Positions 1 to 7,823 of a stretch of 64,000 nucleotides of DNA are shown here, one piece after another (the stretch's first letter is position 1; each line of letters starts with the position of its first letter). The stretch is from NCBI GenBank assembly GCA_016931855.1, contig JAFGDZ010000060.1, positions 1 to 64,000 of the forward strand, read 5' to 3'. The translations under genes and the position numbers were made by a program. Source of the stretch: Bacteroidales bacterium (GTDB lineage: Bacteria > Bacteroidota > Bacteroidia > Bacteroidales > Tenuifilaceae). The notes beneath the pieces were generated by a model that was given only the letters and a program-made list of their open reading frames with translations, searched no databases and was not told where the DNA came from.

Positions 1-2
1 GC

Positions 3-125
3 GATGACTCTCGGTTGAGCTACATCCCGTTAGGACTACAACCTGCTGTTATGCACTTTAAGTCGGTTTTTGATGTTTTTGGCAAGGGTACCCGTGGTAC
101 CGTCTTCCCGTTCTTAAGCAGTTGA
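3..125 (+). CDS. Possible C-terminal fragment of an unidentified protein, cut by the window edge
   Basis: Frame 3 stays open from the window edge to a TGA at 123-125 and gives about 40 residues of ordinary composition, ending in FGKGTRGTVFPFLSS. No domain is recognised. A perfect 9-bp inverted repeat (111-119 with 126-134, loop of six) straddles the stop codon. The same DNA read on the minus strand resembles the 5' part of a tRNA, but the D-loop lacks the GG pair, so I prefer the protein reading. So short an open frame could also be chance. Confidence 0.25.
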   Translation, partial: DDSRLSYIPLGLQPAVMHFKSVFDVFGKGTRGTVFPFLSS

Positions 126-430
126 GCTTAAGAAATGGCCCGTCCTAGGGGCTCAGAAGCCGAAATCCTGTTCCTTTTTGGCTAAAAAGCTACAATCAAG
201 GCAATACAATACCCAACCTCATGTGAATGAGGCTTTTTAAGGAGGTACGTTGTAGGCTACTGCAGCTTCGCAAAAAGCATTATTTAAAAGTGAATAATGC
301 AGCTATAACGGATTGTGACTAAAAAGATTTGTGCTGTTTTTGAAAGAAGCTATCCCGTAGGGATTTAGTTCAACTGTCAGTCCCTTTTATTGGGGCTGAT
401 GATGCCGCCACGAAATTTTTAAATGAAACT
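126..430. other. Non-coding, hairpin-rich stretch
   Basis: No reading frame of note. It holds a terminator-like hairpin at 217-238 and an 8-bp perfect inverted repeat at 277-300 (GCATTATT with AATAATGC, loop of eight). With the hairpin at 111-134 this makes three stem-loops within about 190 bases. Next to an antirepressor pseudogene it is probably a degraded mobile-element or prophage edge; that is inference. Confidence 0.4.
217..238 (+). terminator. Rho-independent terminator-like hairpin
   Basis: CCTCAT and ATGAGG form a 6-bp stem with loop GTGA, followed by CTTTTT. It lies about 90 bases after the stop of the possible partial gene at the window edge and could end its transcript. Confidence 0.5.
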
Positions 431-660
431 ATGAGTAATGTAAAGCTATTTGAGAGTAAGCAAATTCGTTCTGAATGGAATGAAACTGAACAAAAATGGT
501 ATTTTGCAATTATTGATGTAGTTGAAATTCTCACAGAAAGTAATAATCCTCGACGATATTGGAGCGACCTTAAACGAAAGCTAAATAAAGAAGGGTTTTC
601 TTAGTTGTACGAAATTATCGTACAACTGAAAATGATATCCTCTGATGGGAAGAAATCATG
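431..660 (+). pseudogene. Broken BRO-N family antirepressor-like gene
   Basis: From ATG 431 the reading frame gives a typical BRO-N start: MSNVKLFESKQIRSEWNETE, then a KWYFAIIDVVEILTES segment and RRYWSDLKRKLNKEGF. It stops at TAG 602-604. The same frame continues behind the stop with LYEIIVQLKM and SSDGKK, which is what the family normally has there, and breaks up again at a TAG near 660. The first stop sits where a Gln (CAG) would be expected, so one C-to-T change explains it. Intact relatives are DNA-binding phage or mobile-element proteins, often in RhuM- or DinD-like contexts. The downstream two thirds of the gene are missing. The family call rests on memory of the motif, not on an alignment. 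Confidence 0.65.
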
Positions 661-689
661 GTAGGGAGCGCGCATAGCCCTACGGTAAG

Positions 690-721
690 TTGATTTGCAT
701 GTCACTTTTTTGCTATATTTA
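690..721 (+). promoter_or_regulatory. Possible Bacteroidetes-type promoter of the histidine kinase gene
   Basis: TTG at 690-692 lies 21 bases before TATATTTA at 714-721, close to the -33 TTG / -7 TAnnTTTG pattern. The last base of the -7 box differs. It leaves a leader of about 75 bases before ATG 805. Confidence 0.3.
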
Positions 722-804
722 GTGTGCCTAGCACATTGGCGTATGTTATCTGTTGGCTACCAATTTAAACGTAGTGTCAAAACTATCAATCCCAAAAATA
801 AACG

Positions 805-1977
805 ATGGAAAAAGAGACTCAGAGCCTCCTGGATAGGATTGAAGCGCTAGAAAAGGAGAATGCATTTCTTAAAAAGGAACGTATAGAGATTTCCAAGGCC
901 AAGGAGCTATACCTAAAAATTTTTGAGGAGTTTCCTGCACTAATATGGCGATCGAGGCTAGATAAGTTGTGCGACTACTTTAACAAAACTTGGCTTGAGT
1001 TTACCGGGCGTACCATGGAGCAGGAGTTTGGCAACGGCTGGGCCGAGGGTGTGCATCCCAACGACTTTAACATATGCTTACAAACCTATGTTACCGCGTT
1101 CGATAAGCGGGAGCCATTCCTAATGGAGTATCGCATGAAGAATAGGCATGGCGAGTACCGCTGGATTCGCGACTTTGGCAGACCATTTTACGATTTGGAT
1201 GACTCCTTTTTAGGTTATATTGGTTCTTGCTACGACGTTACGGCCATTAAGGATAATGAGCAAAGGCTAATTGAGCTTAACGCTACAAAGGATAAGTTCT
1301 TTTCCATTATTGCACACGATTTAAAATCGCCCTTTAATTCCATTGTCGGCTTTAGCGAGCTGCTGGTTGAGGGGATTGGGGAGAAGAACTACGAGAAGAT
1401 TACCGAGTATGCCGATTTTATTCTGGCTGCATCTAAAAGCGCCATGGACTTAATTACGAACCTGGTAACATGGGCACAGTCGCAATCGGGCAGGCTAGAG
1501 TATAAGCCAGAGTACGTTGATGTTGCGGTGCTTGTGTCGGAGGCATTGCAGCTGCTAAGCTGTATAGCCGAGCATAAGTCCGTTGTGGTTAGCAATGAGA
1601 TAGCTGCGCCCACAATGGTTTACGCCGATAGGGCGATGCTGAGCACCGTGCTGCGTAACCTAATATCGAATGCGCTAAAGTTTACGGACACTCGGGGTGG
1701 TGTTACAATATCGAGCCACGGTGGCAATAATGGCATGCTTACGGTACGTATTAGCGACCAGGGAGTTGGGATATCGGAGGAGAGAATGGATAAACTTTTC
1801 AATATCGCTCAGAACTATTCCACGCAGGGTACCCATAACGAAAAGGGTACTGGATTGGGGCTAATCCTATGCAAGGAGTTTGTTGAGCGGAATGGGGGTA
1901 GTATTTGGGCAGAGAGTAAGCTAGGCGCTGGCTCTACCTTCTCGTTTACACTGCCAGTTGAACCTGTTTTGAATTAA
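805..1977 (+). CDS. PAS-domain sensor histidine kinase
   Basis: A 390-residue soluble two-component kinase. Residues 1-35 look coiled-coil. Residues 36-150 form a PAS/PAC domain (FPALIWRSRLD... to the GYIGSCYDVTAIKDNE exit motif). The dimerisation domain carries the phospho-accepting His171 in FFSIIAHDLKSPF. The ATPase domain shows the N box (NLISNALKF, about 285-293), G1 (DQGVGIS, 318-324) and G2 (GTGLGL, 348-353). No transmembrane segment is seen, so the PAS domain probably senses a cytoplasmic signal. No response regulator gene is adjacent, so its partner is elsewhere. The family is certain; the stimulus is unknown. Confidence 0.92.
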   Translation: MEKETQSLLDRIEALEKENAFLKKERIEISKAKELYLKIFEEFPALIWRSRLDKLCDYFNKTWLEFTGRTMEQEFGNGWAEGVHPNDFNICLQTYVTAFDKREPFLMEYRMKNRHGEYRWIRDFGRPFYDLDDSFLGYIGSCYDVTAIKDNEQRLIELNATKDKFFSIIAHDLKSPFNSIVGFSELLVEGIGEKNYEKITEYADFILAASKSAMDLITNLVTWAQSQSGRLEYKPEYVDVAVLVSEALQLLSCIAEHKSVVVSNEIAAPTMVYADRAMLSTVLRNLISNALKFTDTRGGVTISSHGGNNGMLTVRISDQGVGISEERMDKLFNIAQNYSTQGTHNEKGTGLGLILCKEFVERNGGSIWAESKLGAGSTFSFTLPVEPVLN

Positions 1978-2048
1978 ACGGTTTGGGGAATGTATTTTAT
2001 TCTAGCAACTATTTAAGCATTTGATGTATTAATATAAAACTTACGATT

Positions 2049-2657
2049 ATGAAAAGAGTAGTAGCCATTATTGCAATCCTATTTTCAGCCATTTTTTTGG
2101 TGCTAGGTGTTGTTAGCGTCTTGCAACAGCCATCAGCTGTGCTAAGGTATTTAAATGTTCCTACCGAAGGTGCTGTTCACTGGTTTGTACTTTCGTTTGT
2201 TGCCGCCATTATTCCTTTTACTAAAGAGGTAACGCTATTTGGTTATGGGTTCAAACTTTTAGATGAGATTAGAAAAGCCAATAAACGTATAGATTCATTA
2301 GAATCTGTTATTAACTCGCAGAAAACAGCATCAAGAGAGTATCTAATAAATTCGTTTAATGAGCATGTTTCTTCTCTACCGTCAGAAACGATGCTAGAAA
2401 AGGTGTTTGGGCTTAACAAGATTTATTTCGAAGAGTTGGGTGTATCGGTTGTTGATGTAAAAAAGGCGCTAAACAGATGGTTTCAAAACAGAAAGGGTGA
2501 TGGAGCCGTGTTGCTAAAGAATGAGTCGGAGCGTATAGACGAAGAGCTTATAGCAGCCCTTAAGCTATTCCAACGGGAGAGTTGTTTGAAAAATTCCGAT
2601 GGAATATTTGGTTATTATACCTGCGAAAAGCTTAAGAAATACATGGATATATTGTGA
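2049..2657 (+). CDS. Membrane protein with a C-terminal peptidoglycan-binding-like domain
   Basis: 202 residues. Two hydrophobic segments near the N-terminus (about 5-25 and 44-62) are followed by a probable coiled coil (75-105) and a globular part. The last 35 residues (ALKLFQRESCLKNSDGIFGY and on) resemble the PG_binding_1 fold: an LFQ helix, a DGIFG turn with the usual DGxxG spacing, and a closing helix. That suggests a wall-attached or wall-sensing membrane protein, but the domain match is partial and the overall family was not recognised. It follows the kinase by 71 bases on the same strand; a functional link is unproven. Confidence 0.7.
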   Translation: MKRVVAIIAILFSAIFLVLGVVSVLQQPSAVLRYLNVPTEGAVHWFVLSFVAAIIPFTKEVTLFGYGFKLLDEIRKANKRIDSLESVINSQKTASREYLINSFNEHVSSLPSETMLEKVFGLNKIYFEELGVSVVDVKKALNRWFQNRKGDGAVLLKNESERIDEELIAALKLFQRESCLKNSDGIFGYYTCEKLKKYMDIL

Positions 2658-2711
2658 TCGGTGCTTTGTCTGTTTTCCTATATGGTTATCTTGAATGATT
2701 TTGTACAGCAA

Positions 2712-2742
2712 AAAGATATGACTCCAGCGGAGTCATATCTTT
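2712..2742. repeat. Perfect 14-bp palindrome with AGC loop
   Basis: AAAGATATGACTCC and its exact reverse complement enclose a 3-base loop. It is flanked by A's upstream and TTTA downstream, so it could terminate in either direction. It forms a pair with the palindrome at 2769-2786, which has the same AGC-centred design. Confidence 0.6.
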
Positions 2743-2768
2743 ATAGCAATAAAAAGCTGTTGAATCCC

Positions 2769-2786
2769 CGACCCCAGCCGGGGTCG
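2769..2786. repeat. GC-rich palindrome with AGCC loop
   Basis: CGACCCC and GGGGTCG enclose AGCC. Its layout (GAC-YCC-AGC centre) resembles the palindrome 27 bases upstream, which suggests both belong to a REP-like family. Confidence 0.5.
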
Positions 2787-2884
2787 AATAAGCTAAGCGA
2801 ACCAGCATTGGAATGTGCTTCCACCCAACCCAATCCTTCCTAAACAGTAGCGCTGTGCAATAAATGCCATCCAATGCAGTTATT

Positions 2885-2907
2885 AAAAGGATGTGTAATC
2901 CTTTTTT
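2885..2907 (+). terminator. Short terminator-like hairpin before the PorQ gene
   Basis: AAAAGGAT and ATCCTTTT form a compact stem with a 5-base loop, and the second arm runs into a T6 tract. It would separate the upstream gene from the PorQ gene that starts 31 bases later. Confidence 0.4.
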
Positions 2908-2937
2908 CCTAATTTTAGCCCTTCTATACCTTACTAC

Positions 2938-3996
2938 ATGAAGCGTTGGTTATTCCTGTTTTTGTTGATTGCTGCAGCTCTGCCTAATTTGTGCGTTGCG
3001 CAGATTGGGGGTGAGGCCACGTTTGCGTTTCTTAACCTTGCCTCGTCGCCCCGTGCTGCTGCTCTGGGTGGCAAAATTGCTGCCTTCGATGAGCACGATG
3101 CCTCGCTTGTTGTCCATAACCCTGCGCTGCTTAGCGCCGATATGCACAATCACCTATCCTTTGCCTATGTGGGCTTTCTTGCCGATGTTAAGTATGGCAG
3201 CGCATCGTACTCCCGCTCTTTGGGACGTATGGGTAATGCGTCCATTGGTTTTCAGCGGGTGGGGTATGACGATTTTGATGCCTCCGATGTGTCGGGCAGT
3301 ATAACGGGAACGTTTGGCGCATCGGAAACGGTAGCTAACGTGTCGTACTCCTACGCCTTCGACTCGCTGTTTACAGCAGGTGTTACCGCAAAATCAATAT
3401 TCTCTAGTCTTGAGCAGTACAGCGCCTTTGGCCTTGCTGCCGATATTGGCGTGGCGTACCGTAGCCGCAACGGGCTGTTCTCGGCAGGGTTGGTGCTTCG
3501 TAATATGGGCTCTATGCTCAAACCCTATACCCCGGGGAACTATGAGCCTATTCCGCTTGATGTTGTGGGCGGCATAAGCTACAAGCTGCAACATGCGCCT
3601 TTTAGGTTTGTGGTAACGCTTCATCAGCTGCATAACTGGAACCTGTGGTACGAGCGGCAGGAGGAAGAGGATGCCTTTGGCCTATCCGATAACAACAGGC
3701 CAAGTGCCGTTGAGCGCTTTGGCAACGAGCTGCTAAGCCACGTGGTTTTTGGCGTTGAGTTTACCCCGGTAAGGGGATTCTACCTGCGCGGTGGGTATAA
3801 CTACCAGCGCCGCAACGAGCTTAGGGTGGAGGAGAAGGTAGGCGCCGTGGGCTTTAGCTGGGGTGTGGGCGTTAAAATATCAAAGTTTAATATTAGCTAC
3901 AGCCGTGCATACTACCATTTGGCTGGGGGGTCTAGCCATTTCTCAATATCAACAAACCTAAGCACCTTTGCACGGAATAAGCGTGTGTCCAGCTAG
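2938..3996 (+). CDS. porQ: Type IX secretion system PorQ-family outer-membrane protein
   Basis: 352 residues with a signal peptide ending in LCVAQ (about residues 1-21). The mature start, FAFLNLASSPRAAALGGKIA, is the hallmark of the PorV/PorQ family, and the rest alternates as a membrane beta-barrel. In Porphyromonas gingivalis PorQ belongs to the outer-membrane part of the type IX system that exports and attaches CTD proteins. The length is close to the usual 340 or so. In P. gingivalis porQ lies next to cmk and ispH; here those two genes are on the opposite strand about 12 kb away. Family certain; choice of PorQ over PorV rests on length and the Asp/His-rich N-terminal region. Confidence 0.85.
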   Translation: MKRWLFLFLLIAAALPNLCVAQIGGEATFAFLNLASSPRAAALGGKIAAFDEHDASLVVHNPALLSADMHNHLSFAYVGFLADVKYGSASYSRSLGRMGNASIGFQRVGYDDFDASDVSGSITGTFGASETVANVSYSYAFDSLFTAGVTAKSIFSSLEQYSAFGLAADIGVAYRSRNGLFSAGLVLRNMGSMLKPYTPGNYEPIPLDVVGGISYKLQHAPFRFVVTLHQLHNWNLWYERQEEEDAFGLSDNNRPSAVERFGNELLSHVVFGVEFTPVRGFYLRGGYNYQRRNELRVEEKVGAVGFSWGVGVKISKFNISYSRAYYHLAGGSSHFSISTNLSTFARNKRVSS

Positions 3997-4095
3997 TGTT
4001 ACGCTGAACGCAGACAGGTTTTCGTGCTAGCTCTTTACGCTGTTCTTTGTGCGTTATACCAAAATCGGCATAACAATAGTTTGTTTTTTTCTAAA

Positions 4096-4127
4096 GCATT
4101 CCAACCTTTGGAGTCTATTAATCGTCT
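4096..4127 (+). promoter_or_regulatory. Putative ECF sigma promoter, copy 1
   Basis: GCATTCCAACC at 4096-4106 followed after exactly 16 bases by CGTCT at 4123-4127. An AAC-containing -35 and a CGTC -10 are the common signature of ECF sigma promoters. The same two blocks with the same spacing lie before the gene at 6971. The -10 is 22 bases before ATG 4150, so the leader would be short. Confidence 0.65.
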
Positions 4128-4149
4128 ATAAATTACTAAACCCATTACT

Positions 4150-4896
4150 ATGGCTAAACGTTTACTCGGTAGGTGTCGGCTTGGCATTGTCCTTTTACCC
4201 TTTCTGTTTCTGCTTTTAGGATGCAATAAGGATATGCTAACCTATCCTGTTAGGATAGATTTTGGTATCGGTATAAATCAGCAATCCGCACAGCAAGTGT
4301 ATGTTAGCCTGTCTGAGGCTGTTGTGGGAGTAGGCAGCATTGGGTTTGTTGGGCTACGCCAAGTGGGCGAAGGTGTTTACTTTGATACGCAGGCTGGGGT
4401 AGAACACGGTACTTATGTTATTGCCGCTGGCGATTCGGCTAAGTATGTTACCTTTTTTGATATTCCTCAGGGTGTTTATGATTTAATGAGCTGGAAGCTT
4501 ACTCTTGCCGAGATTGATGACGATGTTTATGAGGATGAGCTGGTTGATAGCGACGACTATGGGCTGCTGGTAAAGGGAGCCTACACTAGCATTGGCGGGC
4601 AGCAGCGTCCTATCTACTTTTTGGTTAACCCCATGGAGGTATTCTCCTGCGAGGCAACGGGTGCGGCAGGTTTGCTGCCTATTTCCATTGTTGATGGGAA
4701 CTCATATACCCTTTTGCTAAAGCTAAACCCTATGGAAGCTATTGCTGGAATTAACCGCGACTACTTTGAAAATGCCACAGTTAGCATAAGCGATGATGGG
4801 ATTGAGCACATAGTGGTATCCAGTGTGGATAATACAAGCATACACCAGTTTTTTCTTTTTCAACTGGCTAAAACGCTGAGAGCCACAGTTAAGTAG
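4150..4896 (+). CDS. Predicted lipoprotein, first gene of the ECF sigma operon
   Basis: 248 residues. A basic start and hydrophobic stretch end in the lipobox LLLGC with Cys25 as the lipidated residue; the following NKD does not obviously retain it in the inner membrane. The rest looks like a soluble beta-rich domain with an acidic loop (EIDDDVYEDELVDSDDYG, about residues 119-136). I do not recognise the family with confidence; it vaguely resembles DUF4382-type lipoproteins. Its stop is 14 bases before the sigma factor gene, so the two are surely co-transcribed, from the putative ECF promoter at 4096. The product is likely either part of the stress signal path or a target. Confidence 0.8.
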   Translation: MAKRLLGRCRLGIVLLPFLFLLLGCNKDMLTYPVRIDFGIGINQQSAQQVYVSLSEAVVGVGSIGFVGLRQVGEGVYFDTQAGVEHGTYVIAAGDSAKYVTFFDIPQGVYDLMSWKLTLAEIDDDVYEDELVDSDDYGLLVKGAYTSIGGQQRPIYFLVNPMEVFSCEATGAAGLLPISIVDGNSYTLLLKLNPMEAIAGINRDYFENATVSISDDGIEHIVVSSVDNTSIHQFFLFQLAKTLRATVK

Positions 4897-4910
4897 TAAC
4901 TCTTTTTATA

Positions 4911-5447
4911 ATGACTGCCTTTGACCCGCTAACCGATGAGTACCTTGTTGCAGGATGCCTAAAGAACGATAGGCGCGTGCAGGAGCAGCTGTACCGAAAG
5001 TATGCCAATGAGATGTATGCCATTTGCTTGGCGTACGAGTCGGACAGGGACTCTGCTAAGGACATTCTACAGGAGGCGTTTATTAAGGTCTTTAAAAGTA
5101 TTGACCAGTTTGATAAGCGGGGTTCTCTAAAAGGGTGGATTAGACGCATAATTACCAACACCGCAATTGACTTTTACCGCAGAAAAGGCGTTGAGGCAAA
5201 CTTTGTTGATGTGGAGCGCATTGCCGATGTTACCCCAAGCAACGATGAGGAGCTGGGTGGCTATGGCAGTGAGGATATTCTGGCTCACGTAAAGCGATTA
5301 CCCGAGGGTGCTAGGGTTATATTCAATCTTTTTGCCCTTGAGGGCTACTCGCACAAGGAGATTGCCGAGAGGCTGAATATCACCGAGGGTACATCAAAAT
5401 CGCAGTTTAGCCGGGCGCGCCAGCTGCTACAGGAATGGGTTAAGTAA
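4911..5447 (+). CDS. ECF-type RNA polymerase sigma factor
   Basis: 178 residues with both ECF domains. Region 2 (about 22-90) has RDSAKDILQEAFIKVFKSID followed by the GWIRRIITNTAIDFYRRK helix that binds the -10. Region 4 (about 125-176) has the helix-turn-helix GYSHKEIAERLNITEGTSKS and the closing SRARQLLQEW. No C-terminal extension is present. It sits between a lipoprotein gene (14-base gap) and a membrane protein gene (14-base gap), the usual place for a sigma factor with its anti-sigma factor. It probably recognises the GCATTCCAACC-16-CGTC sequences found before this operon and before the gene at 6971, which would make it autoregulatory. Confidence 0.93.
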   Translation: MTAFDPLTDEYLVAGCLKNDRRVQEQLYRKYANEMYAICLAYESDRDSAKDILQEAFIKVFKSIDQFDKRGSLKGWIRRIITNTAIDFYRRKGVEANFVDVERIADVTPSNDEELGGYGSEDILAHVKRLPEGARVIFNLFALEGYSHKEIAERLNITEGTSKSQFSRARQLLQEWVK

Positions 5448-5461
5448 GAATTGGCACTACT

Positions 5462-6766
5462 ATGAACGAGCAGGAGCTTATAGGTCAGTATCGTAATAGG
5501 GTGGAGAACTCTTCCGCGCAAGCCCCGCAAGGGCTTTGGGACGATATTGCCAATCAGCTCGATGTTGATGAGGTGTGGACAGGTGTTTCCAATCAGCTGG
5601 ATATTGATGATGTTTGGGAAGGTATATCGGCCGAGCTGGATTCCGACCGTCGTTCCCGTTCCATTTGGGTGTACGTGTCGTGGGCAGCCTCGGTGGCACT
5701 ACTGGCAACAATGGGCGTTGTAGCTTACTGGTTAACCGTTAGTAGTCCAGTGGTACAGCCATCGGTCATTACGTTGGGTTCACAGGTGGAGGTTGTTAAG
5801 CCTGTGGCTACTAGTCCCGCAGGTAGCGGTAATGAGAATCTGATTACGAATCCAACCGCCCAGCACAGCGCTGTGCGTAGCAACAATGCGGCCACTGGTG
5901 AGCCGTTGGCAGCAGTGGTATCGTATAAACCAGCGGAAACCAATGGTGCTCATCCCCAGAATAACCCTTTGGTAAGCGATGCTCAGGAGGATGGGCAGGT
6001 GGCTGGTGTTGTTACGTTAGGCACTATTGCTCCCCAGCAGGCTGTGGTTCACAAATTGGCTGTGGATAGCCCAAGCATGGCTTTGGGCAACTTTTTGGCA
6101 TATGCTCCAAGTGTTGCGCCTGTTACCAAGGAACGTTCAGGGCACCTAAGAGCACTATCGGTTGGGGCAACATCAGCAATAAAGAATACGTGGCTGTTTG
6201 GTAGCGAAACCATGGAAGGGTTAGAGAGGAATAGCTTAACCAAATCGGACGTGAAGGTTTACCCCGATTTTGGGTTTAACGTAAGGTATGGCTTCTCGCC
6301 CCGTTGGAGCGCAGAGTCGAGCCTGTTCTTTAAATCGCGTACAGGCCAATCGTACAAGGAGTACATTTACGGGCGTTACAGCAGTAAGGATATTGCCCTT
6401 TACTACACTCAAGTTGAGCTGGTTGCTAAGTATAGCAGCACAAAGCGCTGGTTAAAATCAAATTCCTATGGTTTTACCACCTCGTTGGGGATGTTCTACT
6501 CCAACCTAACATCGGCATCGGAAACTATTGCAGGCGAGAGCAAATCGGTTGACCACAGGTACTCAAGTAGCGATTATGGCTTTGTGCTGGGACAGGATGT
6601 GGAGGTTATGCTTACCAGCCGCATAGTGCTATCGCCTGGTTTGCGCTTAAAGTGGGGCTTGCCAAATATCTATGCTGGCGAGGCCAATATCCCATCCTCC
6701 CTAAAGCGTACGCACAACCGCAGCCTGGAATTTAGGTTTACCCTTTACTACAATATTTTTAGGTAG
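5462..6766 (+). CDS. Presumed anti-sigma protein fused to an outer-membrane-barrel-like domain
   Basis: 434 residues. The cytoplasmic N-terminus holds three near repeats of about 15 residues built on W-x-x-I/V-x-x-x-L-D (GLWDDIANQLDVD, EVWTGVSNQLDID, DVWEGISAELDSD; about 24-62). One transmembrane helix follows (about 68-92), then a long linker rich in Val, Ala, Ser and Pro (95-225), then about 200 residues with alternating, aromatic-rich strands and a typical barrel end (LEFRFTLYYNIF). The position directly behind the ECF gene and the single helix point to an anti-sigma factor. If the C-terminal part is a real barrel the protein would reach from cytoplasm to outer membrane. No zinc anti-sigma His/Cys motif is seen. 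Role is inference; the architecture is read from the sequence. Confidence 0.75.
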   Translation: MNEQELIGQYRNRVENSSAQAPQGLWDDIANQLDVDEVWTGVSNQLDIDDVWEGISAELDSDRRSRSIWVYVSWAASVALLATMGVVAYWLTVSSPVVQPSVITLGSQVEVVKPVATSPAGSGNENLITNPTAQHSAVRSNNAATGEPLAAVVSYKPAETNGAHPQNNPLVSDAQEDGQVAGVVTLGTIAPQQAVVHKLAVDSPSMALGNFLAYAPSVAPVTKERSGHLRALSVGATSAIKNTWLFGSETMEGLERNSLTKSDVKVYPDFGFNVRYGFSPRWSAESSLFFKSRTGQSYKEYIYGRYSSKDIALYYTQVELVAKYSSTKRWLKSNSYGFTTSLGMFYSNLTSASETIAGESKSVDHRYSSSDYGFVLGQDVEVMLTSRIVLSPGLRLKWGLPNIYAGEANIPSSLKRTHNRSLEFRFTLYYNIFR

Positions 6767-6885
6767 CTTCTGCGCTACTATGTCGTTTCTAGCTCTCCCG
6801 TACTAGTTTGTTGATGTGTAATTTGCAGGTTAAAGCCGCTTGTGGCTTCTTCTTTATTGGCTGTTTGTGCCCAAAGTTTTCTATC

Positions 6886-6917
6886 GCATTCCAACCTGTA
6901 GGCATACGTATTCGTCC
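6886..6917 (+). promoter_or_regulatory. Putative ECF sigma promoter, copy 2
   Basis: GCATTCCAACC at 6886-6896, 16 bases, then CGTCC at 6913-6917. It repeats the elements and spacing of copy 1 (4096-4127), and both also share TTTTCTA just upstream. The spacers differ, which argues that the two blocks are conserved for function and are not a recent duplication. Confidence 0.65.
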
Positions 6918-6970
6918 TTAGTGTACAAACAAGCAAGACCAAATAATCATAATAACTAAAAATTACAGCA

Positions 6971-7705
6971 ATGAAAAGATTTGCGTTACTACCGCTTGCT
7001 GCGTTGGCATTTACATCATGCGAGGATGTTTCTACTGAGGATGTGTTTACTGAGGTTCAGTTAGTTGTTAAGTCTAGTGCGGAGCTTCCTACTGTTGCTT
7101 CACCAGCCAAGAGCACCGTGGCCGAGGGTATTGTTATTGAGAACTTCTGGGTTAACATAAGCGAGGTTGAGTTTGACTTTACCGATGAGTGGGAAGATAA
7201 GCTTAACGATAGCATTATTGCCGCACAGGAGCTACAAGGCCCATTCCTTGTGAATCTTATGTCGCAGGAGGCGCTTAGTGGGCTGTCGTTGGGCACTACG
7301 CTTATTCCTAACGCTGCTTACGAGGAGGTAGAGTTTGAGTTCGATCGGTGCCTCGATGCTTCTAAACAGAGCATGTACAACCGCTCTATATACATTACAG
7401 GAACCATTGCCAACACCCCATTTGTGCTATGGTACAACAATGAGGTTGAGTTTGAAATTAGCCTGCCTAACCGCTCCAGCTTTGCGTTAACTGGTGAAAC
7501 AATGAAGCTGTACATCGATTTTAATATTGCGCAAATAGTTAGTAGCCTAACAACCATGAACTTCTCATTGGCAACCGATGGCAATGGCGATGGGGTTATT
7601 GAGATTGGCCCTAACGATGCCGATGGCAATGGCGATTTAGCCAGCAGAATTATTGAGGCACTTGAGGAGTCGGTAGAACTTGATGATAACAACCTTGATG
7701 ATTAG
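6971..7705 (+). CDS. Predicted lipoprotein with acidic, calcium-binding-like tail
   Basis: 244 residues. A short signal ends in the lipobox AFTSC (Cys17). The middle is beta-rich, with a VEFEFDRCLD strand. Near the C-terminus ATDGNGDGVIEIGPNDADGN has the regular Asp/Asn spacing of EF-hand or dockerin calcium loops, and a helix (ASRIIEALEESVEL) follows, so one calcium site is plausible. The overall plan, with a conserved N-A-A-Y-E-E-V turn, recalls DUF4382-type lipoproteins, but I am not sure of that. It stands alone between the sigma locus and a terminator, and its putative promoter matches that of the sigma operon, so it is probably a target of that sigma factor. Confidence 0.8.
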   Translation: MKRFALLPLAALAFTSCEDVSTEDVFTEVQLVVKSSAELPTVASPAKSTVAEGIVIENFWVNISEVEFDFTDEWEDKLNDSIIAAQELQGPFLVNLMSQEALSGLSLGTTLIPNAAYEEVEFEFDRCLDASKQSMYNRSIYITGTIANTPFVLWYNNEVEFEISLPNRSSFALTGETMKLYIDFNIAQIVSSLTTMNFSLATDGNGDGVIEIGPNDADGNGDLASRIIEALEESVELDDNNLDD

Positions 7706-7788
7706 CAGTTTGGGTTAAACTGGGAAGTTTTTACTGCTAAGGTTTGTTTCCCCTGGGGGTTCATTTAACACTCCGTTATTATCCCCCA

Positions 7789-7823
7789 AGCCTGCATCAT
7801 ACTTTGGTGCAGGCTCTTTTTTT
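7789..7823 (+). terminator. Strong rho-independent terminator
   Basis: AGCCTGCA and TGCAGGCT form an 8-bp perfect stem with an 11-base loop, followed by CTTTTTTT. It ends the lipoprotein transcript and closes the ECF sigma locus. Confidence 0.85.

Noticed and set aside
1-29. Minus-strand sequence resembling the 5' end of a tRNA (CGGGATGTAGCTCAACCGAG and on)
   Set aside because: The D-loop lacks the conserved GG, only half the gene could be in the window, and an open protein frame covers the same bases.
2661-2843. 60-codon open frame behind the peptidoglycan-binding-like gene
   Set aside because: It consists largely of the two palindromes and has no protein-like composition.
7318-7692. 124-codon minus-strand frame within the lipoprotein gene
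   Set aside because: It lies wholly antisense to the lipoprotein with lipobox and has Ser/Leu-rich shadow composition.
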